A stretch of 64,000 nt of DNA from an uncultured Ulvibacter sp. (GTDB lineage Bacteria; Bacteroidota; Bacteroidia; Flavobacteriales; Flavobacteriaceae): assembly GCA_938041335.1 (NCBI GenBank), contig CALIAF010000023.1, positions 21,517 through 85,516 of the forward strand, in the 5' to 3' direction. A model generated the notes under the pieces. That model ran no database searches, had not been told where the DNA came from, and was given only the letters and a program-made list of their open reading frames with translations. This document shows positions 36,584-46,271 of this stretch, piece after piece. Both the position numbers and the translations under genes were made by a program. Numbering within the stretch: the first letter of the stretch is position 1; every line of letters begins with the position of its first letter.

Positions 36584-38296
36584 TTAATTCAAACTATCTA
36601 AAACTCTTTGTGCGGCAGCTTTTAAAGAATCACGGCGCCTCGCATTTGCTAAAGAGTCATTCTTTATTGAGTTAATGGTTTTTGTGGCTTCATCAATAAT
36701 AACTTCTTCTAAGTCTTTATCTTTTTTTAGATTAGGGTATAATTGTTCATTTGTTAAGCCTTCACTCGTTTGCCAAGTTTCGCCCATTTGTTCTAAAATT
36801 TGTGTTTCCCATTGCGAGGGGTGCTTTGCATCTACCCATATCACGTCTCTGTACTCCGTGTCAACTAATGCTAGGTCTGGGGTTGCAGCACCGTCAAATT
36901 TTTTGCTGTCCTCACGTTTTGCGGCAACAGTGCTAATAACAAATAGTCTTTTTCTATTCCCTATTTTCTTTACAAACGGTCTAAATTCAACCGGTTTGTT
37001 AACAGACCAATCGTATTCTTTTCGCGACTCTATTACCTTTAACGGCATAGCGCTCACACCAGCAAGTCCTTCTTTTTTAGCACCATGATTATAGTAATAT
37101 AGTTTATCAGTTCCATCAGCAGGGATCAATACACTGAATGATAAACTCGTCCGCTCTTCGCCTATAGGTTCTAGACCAAACCAATGATACAAGCCACTAT
37201 ATGCATCAACGGTCATACCCTTAAAATCAAAATCGGTTACAAAAGGCTGCTGATTCTCATCGTCTTTTAAATCTGGAATTTTCACGGCTGTCTCCATGTT
37301 CCAGGGTAATGGATCTGTAAAACCACCAAGAAACTGAAGTGACTTTGCTTCTAATCTAGATACCTCTTCGGCCAGGGTGTTTTGTCTTGTTAAAAAAGGA
37401 TATTGTTGTGTTTCTTCTGGCGAAACATAGGTTCCTTTCCCAATGGTAATTCGTTCCAGATAATCGCTAGTATCGTGTTCTCCAGGTTCAATAATCATCA
37501 CGCCACCATACGATGGATATGGAAAGAAAAACCCTTTCCATTTAATAAGACTCACTACTTGTACCCATTTCCCGCTATCGTCTTTCATATAGAAGACTTC
37601 ACTTGGTTCTAAGGTGAATAATTGAAAAAAGTTAAAACGTTGCACTACGGCATTGTAGGTGTTTCTACTAAAAGCTAATGATTCGCCAATGGCAAAGGTT
37701 ACCGGTATTCTATTGGCGTCTGCAAACCTCGGAAAAGGGGAGGTGCTGGCGACAGCAAAAATCTCTTCGGTATTGTCATTCATGCGTTGCCAAGAATATT
37801 CTTTTGCAGGTTGCACCGCCATAGTCCATTGGTTCGTGCTATCTACACGCACCAACTGCGGTGGTGATACTTCTTGTGTTTCACCTATAGATTCATAGGC
37901 CATGGTCACAATGTTATTGTAAGGCTGTATGCGTTCGTTTCTGGTCAATGGAAGCTCATCAATCTCAACAAGGTTTAAGTTATTATAGACATTATAGGTT
38001 TGCATATATTCATACATTCCGTTTTTCCATCCTAAAAACCAACCCGTTCCAAAGAATAAAACAATACCAAGCAAAATTAATAGCCGTTTTCCGGTGCTAG
38101 CGGTACCTCTAAATTTCCGTAAGACAAACCACAAGAACAAGGCACCTAATAAAATGATGAAGGCATATTTCCGAAGAAATAATAATGCCGGTTGGTAATC
38201 ATCTCTCAAGAAAAATAGTAGCAGTAACAACACGATTCCACCAATAATGATGATTCTTTTTTGCTTGCCTCCTTTTTGCCAGTATGTTTTAATCAT
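36584..38296 (-). CDS. Membrane protein with large soluble domain, unknown
   Basis: The 570-residue protein has a basic N-terminus (KTYWQKGGKQKR) and three transmembrane segments (about residues 15-29, 42-59 and 71-88). A ~450-residue soluble domain follows, with strand-rich segments (VTFAIGESLAFSRNTYNAVVQRFNFFQ, FFFPYPSYGGVMIIEPGEHD) and an Ala/Lys-rich C-terminal helix. I recognise no domain. It is the last gene of a same-strand block from 46224 down to 36584 that includes an AAA+ ATPase and a coiled-coil protein, and is the likely membrane component of that putative system. Confidence 0.6.
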   Translation of the reverse strand: MIKTYWQKGGKQKRIIIIGGIVLLLLLFFLRDDYQPALLFLRKYAFIILLGALFLWFVLRKFRGTASTGKRLLILLGIVLFFGTGWFLGWKNGMYEYMQTYNVYNNLNLVEIDELPLTRNERIQPYNNIVTMAYESIGETQEVSPPQLVRVDSTNQWTMAVQPAKEYSWQRMNDNTEEIFAVASTSPFPRFADANRIPVTFAIGESLAFSRNTYNAVVQRFNFFQLFTLEPSEVFYMKDDSGKWVQVVSLIKWKGFFFPYPSYGGVMIIEPGEHDTSDYLERITIGKGTYVSPEETQQYPFLTRQNTLAEEVSRLEAKSLQFLGGFTDPLPWNMETAVKIPDLKDDENQQPFVTDFDFKGMTVDAYSGLYHWFGLEPIGEERTSLSFSVLIPADGTDKLYYYNHGAKKEGLAGVSAMPLKVIESRKEYDWSVNKPVEFRPFVKKIGNRKRLFVISTVAAKREDSKKFDGAATPDLALVDTEYRDVIWVDAKHPSQWETQILEQMGETWQTSEGLTNEQLYPNLKKDKDLEEVIIDEATKTINSIKNDSLANARRRDSLKAAAQRVLDSLN

Positions 38297-38339
38297 GTTT
38301 TTGACTTATTAATTAGTGACATATTTAGTTCTCTAATTG

Positions 38340-38415
38340 CCCTTCGACAAGCTCAGGGTGACTGTTAGTTTTAATATAAATGACAATTTTGTCACACTGA
38401 GCCTGTCAAAGTACC
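38340..38415. repeat. CTTCGAC-family inverted repeat pair
   Basis: CCCTTCGACAAGCTCAGGGT (38340-38359, then GAC) faces GTCACACTGAGCCTGTCAAA (38391-38410, then GTACC). Together they can form a hairpin between two genes of the AAA+ block. Confidence 0.75.
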
Positions 38416-38421
38416 TCCCAA

Positions 38422-38449
38422 AATTGTCAATCCGTAATCGATAATCAAA
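38422..38449. repeat. Heptad array C
   Basis: Four in-phase units, AATTGTC, AATCCGT, AATCGAT and AATCAAA, end 3 nt before the stop of the 38452-38979 gene (minus strand) and follow directly on the CTTCGAC repeat pair. Confidence 0.65.
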
Positions 38450-38451
38450 TA

Positions 38452-38979
38452 TTATTTTATAATCCCTTTATCCTTAAAACGATCTCGAGCACTCTTTTTC
38501 TTTGGCGCTTCGGAAACCTTATTGGGGGAAGCGGGTTGAGGTTTATCTATCTCTGGTTCTAACTTTTCTTTAACGTCATCAACAAACTCTTCTACACTTT
38601 CTCTCCCTTTTTCATAGGCCTTTTTCATATGGGACGTCTTTGTTTTTTCTGATGCAAAAACAATAAGTGATCCTAGATAGGTACCAATGAGCGTTGCTAC
38701 AATTCCAGAAACGAAATATTGAGGATAGAAGGCATTAATAGGTGTAGCAAAACTTATGATAGAAGCGCCAATTACAAATAAGAGGGTAATATAAACTAGT
38801 CTCCATACAAAAGGCTGTACGTGAAAAAAACCTTTACGATTGTCTGCTTTCATCTGCAATTCTTCATTGTGAGTCAAATGATTGATCCAGCGATATATGC
38901 GATTGCTTTTAGATTCGCTCCAGTATAAAATGATACCAAAAAGGATAGCAAGTACAAATACAATTATTTCTAGTGTCAT
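38452..38979 (-). CDS. Small integral membrane protein of the AAA+ block
   Basis: The 175-residue protein has a first transmembrane segment at residues 3-20 and two more at about 65-82 and 90-112. It ends in a long charged cytosolic tail (ESVEEFVDDVKEKLEPEIDKPQPASPNKVSEAPKKKSARDRF-like composition, about residues 127-175). The tail could bind the cytosolic ATPase or coiled-coil partner encoded upstream. I do not recognise a family. Confidence 0.6.
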   Translation of the reverse strand: MTLEIIVFVLAILFGIILYWSESKSNRIYRWINHLTHNEELQMKADNRKGFFHVQPFVWRLVYITLLFVIGASIISFATPINAFYPQYFVSGIVATLIGTYLGSLIVFASEKTKTSHMKKAYEKGRESVEEFVDDVKEKLEPEIDKPQPASPNKVSEAPKKKSARDRFKDKGIIK

Positions 38980-39092
38980 TTTTTTGAGTTTATTTTTATT
39001 AATTCCCCTTTAACGTGCAACTAGGGGGATGTTTCTCCCAAGTTTTATTACTTATCTATTAGTTGCTAAATACTTGATATTGTTACGTTTAT

Positions 39093-40334
39093 TTAATGCG
39101 TTATAGCTTTTGATATGGAAGTAATCACCCATTCTTGATACCCAGGCTTCCAGTTTTTGTAGGCCTCATAAAATTGTTCTTTATCATACCAGTATAAATG
39201 CAAGGGGTCTACAGGTGCAATTTTTGTTATTAATTTCCAGATGAGTTCTTGATGTTCTACTTCTAATTTGCGATGTGGTTTGTGTAAGGCCTTTGAATAT
39301 CTCGGGTCTACGATATCTTCCATTTTAGTCTGGTTGCTCTGCGCTATTTTTTCTAAATAGAGCCCAACACCCATTAATCGTTTTCTAGTCTCTAAATCAA
39401 ATTCATTAAGATACTTTTTAAACAGAAATTGGTTTTCAAATATCTCATTCACTGCGTGTTCATTATCAACTAATGCTTGACTAAACAAGTGCATTTTTAT
39501 GCGCTGATAATTAGGGGATTTAAAGGCCGTCTTTAAATCAAGCTCTGCAATGTCATGAGAAACAAGGATATTCATCAACTCATCATGATCTTTATGGAAC
39601 AACATAACGTCATGATGGGTATCTTTAATTGCTTTTTTATATACTTCGAGGTCTTCAAAAACAAGAATGGGCGTAAGAAAATCACGTAGTAAGAACACGC
39701 CTCCAAAGGCACGAGTATAGAATGAGTTGACCTTCAATGAAACGTTTTCGAGGCTTAGTTTTCTATATCTTAAATCACCAAACTCCTTTGCAGATGCTAG
39801 TATTTTATGATGAAGTTCTCTGTCAATAAAGTTGTTTCCTTCTTTAAAAGTGGCAATGAGTGCACGCTGTTCTTTTTGATGGTGTTCTAGTTTATTTAGT
39901 ACTTCAAAGCTTACCGTGATGTGTTTGTATTTCAGTAAATCAAAAGGTTCGTAAAATGCATCTACGTGCTGGTCTAGGTGTACCACTAGTGCAGCATCTT
40001 TTGTGATATCGCGTATCTGCTTATCATAAGCAGTAAAAATGGCGTGCATTAAATCTCGATCAAAACTATGCGATGGCATAAAAACTGGCTTCCCTCTCTG
40101 GGCGGGCGAAATGATAATTGCATTCGGGTTTGCATCGCCTATATTTAAATAATAGTTTTCCCCTTTCTCTTCAGCAATTTCTGGACTCCAACCCAAACCA
40201 TCTACAGAAAAATGGGACAGCGCTGTGGGTTTCACACCTAGCATCGCCAAGCAATCATTATAGCGTTTAGCTAATGAGCCCGACAATGGAACGAGCCCAC
40301 CACCAAATAATTTTGCTGTTTTTAGTTTTATCAT
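39093..40334 (-). CDS. DUF6638-like protein
   Basis: I start at the ATG at 40334 (MIKLKTAKLFGGGLVPLSG), giving 413 residues. The upstream ATG at 40367 would read through a CCCGC palindrome repeat and is unlikely. The protein is soluble, lacks a signal, and is rich in histidine-containing helices (VHLDQHVDAFYEPFDLLKY, HHKILASAKEFGDLRY, LMGVGLYLEKIAQSNQ). The start and overall pattern match what I recall as DUF6638, found beside AAA ATPases in Bacteroidota. The function is unknown. Confidence 0.6.
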   Translation of the reverse strand: MIKLKTAKLFGGGLVPLSGSLAKRYNDCLAMLGVKPTALSHFSVDGLGWSPEIAEEKGENYYLNIGDANPNAIIISPAQRGKPVFMPSHSFDRDLMHAIFTAYDKQIRDITKDAALVVHLDQHVDAFYEPFDLLKYKHITVSFEVLNKLEHHQKEQRALIATFKEGNNFIDRELHHKILASAKEFGDLRYRKLSLENVSLKVNSFYTRAFGGVFLLRDFLTPILVFEDLEVYKKAIKDTHHDVMLFHKDHDELMNILVSHDIAELDLKTAFKSPNYQRIKMHLFSQALVDNEHAVNEIFENQFLFKKYLNEFDLETRKRLMGVGLYLEKIAQSNQTKMEDIVDPRYSKALHKPHRKLEVEHQELIWKLITKIAPVDPLHLYWYDKEQFYEAYKNWKPGYQEWVITSISKAITH

Positions 40335-40342
40335 CTTTATTG

Positions 40343-40524
40343 CCCGCGAAGGCGGGTATCCTTTCAAATTTATTTACGACTTTAGTTTATCCTGAGCCTG
40401 TTGGAGGACTCCATATGTTTACTCGGCTAATTATTTATTCTAATTTGTATGTAATTATAACTGTCATCCTGAGCTTGTCGAAGGGCAAGTATGTTTAAAA
40501 TGCTTCGACAGGCTCAGCAAGACA
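40343..40524. repeat. Composite intergenic repeat cluster
   Basis: The 193-nt gap between the DUF6638-like and AAA+ genes holds a CCCGC-GAAG-GCGGG palindrome (40343-40356), TATCCTGAGCCTGTTGGAGG (40387-40406), GTCATCCTGAGCTTGTCGAA (40463-40482) and its inverted partner TGCTTCGACAGGCTCAGCAA (40501-40520). These represent two repeat families, the CTTCGAC class and a CCCGC palindrome. Confidence 0.75.
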
Positions 40525-40527
40525 AGA

Positions 40528-42483
40528 CTACTTTTCAAACGTCTTCCTTGCCGCAAGCTGCACTTCCATATCGTGAATGCGACCTTCTACTTTACGTTTA
40601 AAGTCTGTATCAGCAATAGTCGCGACATTATCAAGGTAACGTACTACTTCTTGTCTTCTAATATCACTAAAGTTTAATCCTTTCATGTTTGATTTCATCA
40701 ACTCTTGTAGCATTCCAAACTTGGTGTCATAGTCCTTCTGGAAATAGCGCATAGGGTCTTCAAACCAGTCTTCTGGTAAGTCAAAATCTGTAAGTCGTAA
40801 ACTGATTGCACTTTGTATGTTTCTAATATCTCTTGACGAGAAAAAGGGAAACTCAGCTTGTATATTCTTGTACAACTCGGCGTAAAATACGTGTTCGTTG
40901 GTATTATATGTCGCCTCCGTTTTTTGATAGATTTCTAATACTTTTTCTTCTGTTGGCTTTTCAGAAACATTTAAAATTTCTCCTAAATTTTTAGCCAATC
41001 CTTGAGCCGAAAGGAACTCGTAATCTTTAGGGTTTTGCATTTTTACAAAATCTGGCATCGTCTTTTCAAACTTGCGCCACCAGATGTAATCTTGATCTAC
41101 AAAATCAGGGATGGTTCTGGCACCGTCAATTTTAAATCTTCCTTGTACGCGGTTTATCACGGCTTTATCCAGCATTTCTGGTAAATTAGTAAATAGTCCG
41201 ATGCTACTATTTCCGTAGTTAATAGCATATGCACCTTCTGTATATCTTAAAAATACACCAATCACTTCTTTTACTCCTGCCGAAACGCCCTGTGCGGTAC
41301 GTTCTTGCAAGTTATTTTCGGCATCGTCAATAGGTGCAAATATCAATCTGGTAGGATCACTTAGGGGCTTCATCCATTGTACCATTTTTTCTGCAGAACC
41401 TCCTTGAAAAGTTGAAATCAAAGTGTCTGGCATAGGGTGAAACAAGAACGGAATCTCTAATTCTTCACTATGCTTTTTAAGTTTGGTTGCAATGGCGGCA
41501 ATTAACATACTTTTTCCAGTTCCCGGTATTCCGTAGCCCATAAATACGGGCATAAATCCACCTAACTCTTGAAAAGGGTTTTTCTTAGCGGTAAAATCAT
41601 AGCTCAACATACGTTCTGTTAAACGACGGGCGAAGTGTTTTGCATCGCGATTACCTACAATTTCTTCAAACTGAATTTTATTAAACTCAACACTAGTAGC
41701 ACCACCTTCTTGAGCGTGTTCCCATCCAGAAACGGCGTAGTTGCTTTTTTCAAGTTTATAGGTTCTATCTGTAATAGTATCTGTGTTATCTAACGAACCT
41801 ACACGCATTAAAATTTCGGCAATAATCGCTTCAAAGTATACAACACTAAAATTGATAACATCATCGTCATTAGCAATGATTTCTGGGTGTGCCATATATT
41901 TATCATAATAATACAGCAAGGAAGACACTCCTTTAAGTGGTGACATGAATGACAATTCTGGAATGCCAGAAAATTTATTTTTCATCACAGATAAATCATC
42001 TGAAGCTGCTGGCTTTAGATCAAATAGTACACGAGTAGCGATTCCAAAAAGCATATATGCCGTAGCTGTTTGTTGCTTAGAGTCATACTCACGGCGCTGA
42101 TCATTATCTAGCGAAGACTTGCGTTCGTTTAATCCAGAAAGTCCTGAACTATCGTAATAGGCATCTTTTAGCCATATTCCCATAGTAAGCCCTTCTTGTA
42201 GGGCTAATAAACTCTGATTTAACCGTAAAGGTATTGCCACAGAATCTGGTAACAGTCGTTTTTTAAGACCTAAAATGGTTTTAGAAACTGAAGTCACATC
42301 GGTACCTCCAGTACCATTAGCTTTAGACAAATAGAGTAGGATAGAAGTGTCTTTCTGGTCTTTGTCACGGCGTTGTGCTTTGCCGCCCTGTTCCCATTGC
42401 ACCCCTTTTAAATAGGACGATGCCTCATCACGTAGTGCCTCAAGTTCGTTGTTTTTAATAGGAAATGTGCTGTTGTGTTCCAT
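40528..42483 (-). CDS. AAA+ ATPase of an uncharacterised gene block
   Basis: The 651-residue protein has an N-terminal helical region of ~300 residues. The AAA+ module contains PVFMGYGIPGTGKSMLIAAIATKL (Walker A GIPGTGKS, about residue 322), LIFAPIDDAENNLQE (Walker B with paired Asp), an NSSIGLFTNLPEMLDKAVINRVQGRF sensor segment and a helical C-terminal part. There is no signal or membrane segment, so it should be cytosolic. Neighbours on the same strand encode a 353-residue soluble protein, a coiled-coil protein and two membrane proteins. A chaperone-like or remodelling role is inferred; the substrate is unknown. Confidence 0.75.
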   Translation of the reverse strand: MEHNSTFPIKNNELEALRDEASSYLKGVQWEQGGKAQRRDKDQKDTSILLYLSKANGTGGTDVTSVSKTILGLKKRLLPDSVAIPLRLNQSLLALQEGLTMGIWLKDAYYDSSGLSGLNERKSSLDNDQRREYDSKQQTATAYMLFGIATRVLFDLKPAASDDLSVMKNKFSGIPELSFMSPLKGVSSLLYYYDKYMAHPEIIANDDDVINFSVVYFEAIIAEILMRVGSLDNTDTITDRTYKLEKSNYAVSGWEHAQEGGATSVEFNKIQFEEIVGNRDAKHFARRLTERMLSYDFTAKKNPFQELGGFMPVFMGYGIPGTGKSMLIAAIATKLKKHSEELEIPFLFHPMPDTLISTFQGGSAEKMVQWMKPLSDPTRLIFAPIDDAENNLQERTAQGVSAGVKEVIGVFLRYTEGAYAINYGNSSIGLFTNLPEMLDKAVINRVQGRFKIDGARTIPDFVDQDYIWWRKFEKTMPDFVKMQNPKDYEFLSAQGLAKNLGEILNVSEKPTEEKVLEIYQKTEATYNTNEHVFYAELYKNIQAEFPFFSSRDIRNIQSAISLRLTDFDLPEDWFEDPMRYFQKDYDTKFGMLQELMKSNMKGLNFSDIRRQEVVRYLDNVATIADTDFKRKVEGRIHDMEVQLAARKTFEK

Positions 42484-42528
42484 ATGTTTTTGTCGTTGGT
42501 CTTTTGTCTTTAGACGATCGTGTTATTG

Positions 42529-43590
42529 TTATTTAAGCGCTTCCATTTCGATGGGTGCTTCTGTTAGTGAGTTTAAATGTTCTGGGATCGTATCGTAGAG
42601 CACTTGCATTACTCTGTGCGAAGTAAATACATACTTCGCTGGTTTTTTAGATTCCCAAACTTGTAAATACTGTTTGTTAAAATAACCACCTTCGCTAAAG
42701 GTATCGGTACTGTTAATTTCATCTATTTGCAATGATATAGCGTACGCCGAAATGTCCAAGGTTTTATCAATAATGCCTTTTAATATCACATGAGTTACTT
42801 CAAGTTCATCTTTTGCAAACACACTATGCAAAGGCCCTAAATCTAACTTGCGAAGTTTTTTAGGTAGTAATTTGGGTAGTTTTTTATCAATAGCATAGGC
42901 CATCATATCCAATGTCATATTGCGATCTGCGACCTGCTCAAGCACGTCATATATTTGTTCAGTATATTCCTGTATGGTTGTTTTATATAAATCGAAATAC
43001 ATAAAACACACAAAGGGACGATTATGCGTCACATCGTAAAATGACCAGCTTATGATATACTGGGCATCACTATCAGGGTTGATTACTTTTTTATTACTAA
43101 TAATTTTACCCTGAACAAATTTCTTGAAAATATACTTTTGCTCTACCGTACTATAGTAAATAATAGAAGCTGCTTGATGCAATTTTGCATCACTCACAGG
43201 TTCTTTGTCTTTTAATAGTGTTTCTAAAATCTGTTCTTTTACCTTATCTACAGGGGGCAACCGCTCTACGTACTCGTGTTTGAGCGCGAGGTCATTATAT
43301 AGATATCTAAATTCTAGAAAGTTAGGATAGCCGCTTTCTGTCAGGTCAATTTTCATTTTCTCTTCATCATCAAATAGATATTTGATCCTAAATGCCTCAA
43401 GAGAATAGGTAAGTAGCTCTGTGTATTGTTCAATAAATGTCAACTCCATTTCGCCACAAATCTGCTTGTTACTCAGACTCTTTATCAGAGAATCAAAAGC
43501 GTGACTCACAATTTTAAAATAGACTTTATACTGTTCTTTGGTTTCAAGAACAGCACTGTCTAAGGGAGTTTGGATTAGGTTAATGCTCAT
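42529..43590 (-). CDS. Soluble protein of the AAA+ block, unknown
   Basis: The 353-residue protein is predicted mostly helical with a central strand region (AQYIISWSFYDVTHNRPFVCFMYFDLYKTTIQ). It has no signal, membrane segment or recognisable catalytic motif. The start codon ATG at 43590 follows a heptad array and precedes the AAA+ gene by 45 nt, so they are probably co-expressed. Its position next to the ATPase makes it a candidate adaptor or substrate. Confidence 0.6.
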   Translation of the reverse strand: MSINLIQTPLDSAVLETKEQYKVYFKIVSHAFDSLIKSLSNKQICGEMELTFIEQYTELLTYSLEAFRIKYLFDDEEKMKIDLTESGYPNFLEFRYLYNDLALKHEYVERLPPVDKVKEQILETLLKDKEPVSDAKLHQAASIIYYSTVEQKYIFKKFVQGKIISNKKVINPDSDAQYIISWSFYDVTHNRPFVCFMYFDLYKTTIQEYTEQIYDVLEQVADRNMTLDMMAYAIDKKLPKLLPKKLRKLDLGPLHSVFAKDELEVTHVILKGIIDKTLDISAYAISLQIDEINSTDTFSEGGYFNKQYLQVWESKKPAKYVFTSHRVMQVLYDTIPEHLNSLTEAPIEMEALK

Positions 43591-43750
43591 TTAAAGGGTT
43601 AGCGGTTATTGGTTTTTTGTACATAGTTTCGATGGAGGCCTCTCTCAAAGCATCAGAAATGGTACACAGGACAAAATGATGTCATGAAGATTGTTAGTCT
43701 TTGCTTCGTTTGTTTCTGAATACTAAATCAAAACTCTTTTTAATACTCAA

Positions 43751-43799
43751 GGTTCAAAATCATGAACTTTGAACCTTGAATTTTAAACTTTAAATCATG
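43751..43799. repeat. Heptad array D
   Basis: Seven in-phase units run GGTTCAA, AATCATG, AACTTTG, AACCTTG, AATTTTA, AACTTTA and AATCATG. They lie immediately 3' of the coiled-coil gene (minus strand, stop at 43806). The units also form an inverted repeat (GGTTCAAAATCATGAACTTT against later units). Confidence 0.7.
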
Positions 43800-43805
43800 A
43801 TTGGT

Positions 43806-45158
43806 TTATCCCAGTAAATCATCTTCAGCCTCAGGTGTTGGCTTTGGAGGTGTTGGTGTATCGTCGCCATCATTTGAAGGTGCATTTCCGTCAGTAGCAT
43901 AGTACTCTTCAAAGATCTCTTTCATATCAATACCGTAACGATCTGCAAAGTTTTTCTGGATTTCACTATCCTTTTTACGTATCTCGTGTAAACTTTCTGC
44001 GTAACTTCCGTAGACACCTTGCATTACTTTTTCATGTACTGGTATATTGTCCATCATATCTTGTCTTGCCTTCGCACTTGCCGTGTGCATTGCTGCCAGC
44101 GTTTGCCCTATGTGCTCATCTGTCTTCACACCTAAGTGTTCTAAGATGGCTGCAAATTCTTGATCTGTACGTGCTTTTAATGCTACGATATATCCATCGT
44201 AGTATTTAAGACGTTCATCTGTATCACTCTTTAACTTAGCTCTGTGTGTTTGTAAGTTGCTACGCAATGAAGTTAATACTTTGATGGTTAAGTTATGCTT
44301 GTGTACAAAACTATCCTTACTTGCCGCAAGTGTTGTATACGCATTTTTTAGACCTTCCAGTTCTTCTACTTTTTGCTCGATAGTGGTCACTTTACCAATG
44401 GCCTCAGAATAGGCTGCAGATTGTTTGTCGCTCACTTCTTCAAGTGCTTGACGTGCTTGCTTTAATAAAGCGTATTGCTCTTCTAGCTTGTCTTCCGTTT
44501 CTTTTTTCTTCTCTAAGGCCTTTGTGTGGTTCTTACTTGCTTCAACAATTGCTACTTGAAGTTTGTCTTCTACTTCTTTAATCTCTACCTCACGATTCTT
44601 TAATCTAGAAACGGCTGCTTGAGATTTAAACGAAAGTTCGTTCAATAAAGTCTGTACATCTGCGCTTTCAATACGTTCTTGAAACATCGCCTTTGCCTTC
44701 ATATCTGCACCATCACGAATGCCTTGTGCAGCTTGCAGTTCTGCTTGACGTTTCTTAATTTTTGCTTTGCGTCCCCAAAGGTTGTTCCACCAGCTATCTT
44801 TAACGGCTTCTGCTGCCTCTAGGTCGTACTTCGCTTTATCTAACGCTTTTTGCGCGCTATCGATAACTTTTTGTTCTTCTGCATTGAGTGTAGAGAACTT
44901 TTCAAAGATGATTCCTACTTCATCTTGATAGTCGGTAAGGTCTTTAATAGCATCTAGCAGTGTACTTCTATCTTTTTCGGCCATCCCCACAACATCATCT
45001 AGTGTAGCGTTCAATATTTTCTGGCGCACCTCAGGATCATCTTCTTGAGCAAGTTTAGACTTCATCTGGTCAACGGCTTTGCCCCAGTTTACATCAACTT
45101 GTTCTGTTTTTTGTTTTGCGTTTGAGTCAGTTTCTAATAGGTCAAAATCATCAGACAT
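43806..45158 (-). CDS. Long coiled-coil protein of the AAA+ block (TelA-like character)
   Basis: The 450-residue protein is almost entirely helical, with heptad-rich coiled coils at about residues 95-160 and 190-270 (AKYDLEAAEAVKDSW, EKKKETEDKLEEQYALLKQAR). A second helical region and a proline/acidic tail (TPTPPKPTPEAEDDLLG) follow. The overall look, a soluble alpha-helical protein with an N-terminal acidic segment, recalls the TelA / toxic-anion-resistance group, but I cannot show homology. It is encoded upstream of the AAA+ gene and may form filaments or scaffold. Confidence 0.65.
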   Translation of the reverse strand: MSDDFDLLETDSNAKQKTEQVDVNWGKAVDQMKSKLAQEDDPEVRQKILNATLDDVVGMAEKDRSTLLDAIKDLTDYQDEVGIIFEKFSTLNAEEQKVIDSAQKALDKAKYDLEAAEAVKDSWWNNLWGRKAKIKKRQAELQAAQGIRDGADMKAKAMFQERIESADVQTLLNELSFKSQAAVSRLKNREVEIKEVEDKLQVAIVEASKNHTKALEKKKETEDKLEEQYALLKQARQALEEVSDKQSAAYSEAIGKVTTIEQKVEELEGLKNAYTTLAASKDSFVHKHNLTIKVLTSLRSNLQTHRAKLKSDTDERLKYYDGYIVALKARTDQEFAAILEHLGVKTDEHIGQTLAAMHTASAKARQDMMDNIPVHEKVMQGVYGSYAESLHEIRKKDSEIQKNFADRYGIDMKEIFEEYYATDGNAPSNDGDDTPTPPKPTPEAEDDLLG

Positions 45159-45366
45159 AGGTATGGCTTTTTTTAGTGGTTTATAAAATTGATTGCTAAT
45201 CTAGAAGCATAAATACAACTTAGTCTTGCACATGCAGAACTAATTTAGGCCATAAAATAGCGTTGTGTTCATTAATAAATTAGAAGCCTCAATTTCGTGA
45301 AAAAAATTGAGTTGAGAAATAGTATTGTAAAGCTTTTGATTATTTGTCGTAAATAGCCGTTGAATG

Positions 45367-46224
45367 TTACTTGAATAGGCTAAAATTGTAACCAAACACC
45401 ACATTAAACTGTGCAAAGAAAAAGTTGTGGTTGGCACTGTCCGCCTTTGATGCCGTTGTTCTTACCTTGGGTAAATGTATAAAACCTCCTTTCCCTTCGG
45501 TTTGAATAAAGAAACGTTCATAAAACGTGAGATTGAGCGCTAAAACGGCATCAAAACCATAGCCAGTGATGTGATACTTATCGTATCGGTCTATATTTAG
45601 CAATTTGGTATTCGTTTTTGTAACTACAAACCCAGTGCCTATACCTTCTTTGATACTAATGTTTAGATTTTTATAATCTAGCAATTGGTCCGTATGGCGT
45701 ATTTCGAAATTCATATAATTTAAACCGTCTGTGTGTTCAAATTTTAAGAAGTCTGTGGCTATGGTAAGTTGATCGTTATTATAAACGCCATCGTAGGCGG
45801 TACCACTGTTATTTATAAAACCGTCAATGGTAGCTACTTGATCTTGTGTCACTACGTATTTCATATGGTCTACACCAAAAGATAGATCCCAGTTTTCCTT
45901 AAAATAATAACCAACTCTAAAGTTATATTGCGGCACGGTGGCCTTTGGTGGATAAAAATAACGTTTCAGTGTAAAAGGGGAAGGTCTATCTTTTGCGACC
46001 ACATCACTCAAAGTAAAGTCATAATCAGCACCAGAAAATTGAAGGTCTGAGTTCGTGAAACTCCCGCGATTCCAGCCCCAATAGACATAAAATGAACCTT
46101 GATTACTTTTTTGAGTGTTTTCAGGTGTGGTTTGAGAAAATCCTATGAGTGAACTCAATACAAGACCAATACAGAGTACTTGTCTTTTTACGTTATGCAC
46201 AGGCTTGAATTTTTTCATTTTCAT
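45367..46224 (-). CDS. Outer-membrane beta-barrel-like protein
   Basis: The 285-residue product has a signal peptide ending at SLIGFSQ, followed by about ten amphipathic strands (FYVYWGWNRGSF, QYNFRVGYYFKENWDLSFGVDHMKYVV, FFAQFNVVFGYNFSLF). The terminal Phe-Lys places an aromatic residue next to last. It contains GYGFDAVLALNLTFYERFFIQTEGKGGF, a typical barrel strand pair. It is the first gene of the same-strand block leading to the coiled-coil and AAA+ genes. The 208-nt gap to the next gene makes operon membership uncertain. It may instead be a lipid-A-modifying or transport barrel. Confidence 0.65.
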   Translation of the reverse strand: MKMKKFKPVHNVKRQVLCIGLVLSSLIGFSQTTPENTQKSNQGSFYVYWGWNRGSFTNSDLQFSGADYDFTLSDVVAKDRPSPFTLKRYFYPPKATVPQYNFRVGYYFKENWDLSFGVDHMKYVVTQDQVATIDGFINNSGTAYDGVYNNDQLTIATDFLKFEHTDGLNYMNFEIRHTDQLLDYKNLNISIKEGIGTGFVVTKTNTKLLNIDRYDKYHITGYGFDAVLALNLTFYERFFIQTEGKGGFIHLPKVRTTASKADSANHNFFFAQFNVVFGYNFSLFK

Positions 46225-46271
46225 CGCAGCAAAGTACTGAAACTAAAATGTGATTTGCCCCATTTTTTTAT

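Noticed and set aside
40335..40367. Upstream start of the DUF6638-like gene
   Set aside because: The extra residues are encoded by a CCCGC palindrome repeat, and the protein start at 40334 fits the family.
45240..45437. 65-residue minus-strand ORF
   Set aside because: It overlaps the end of the outer-membrane barrel gene in another frame and has no homology that I recognise.
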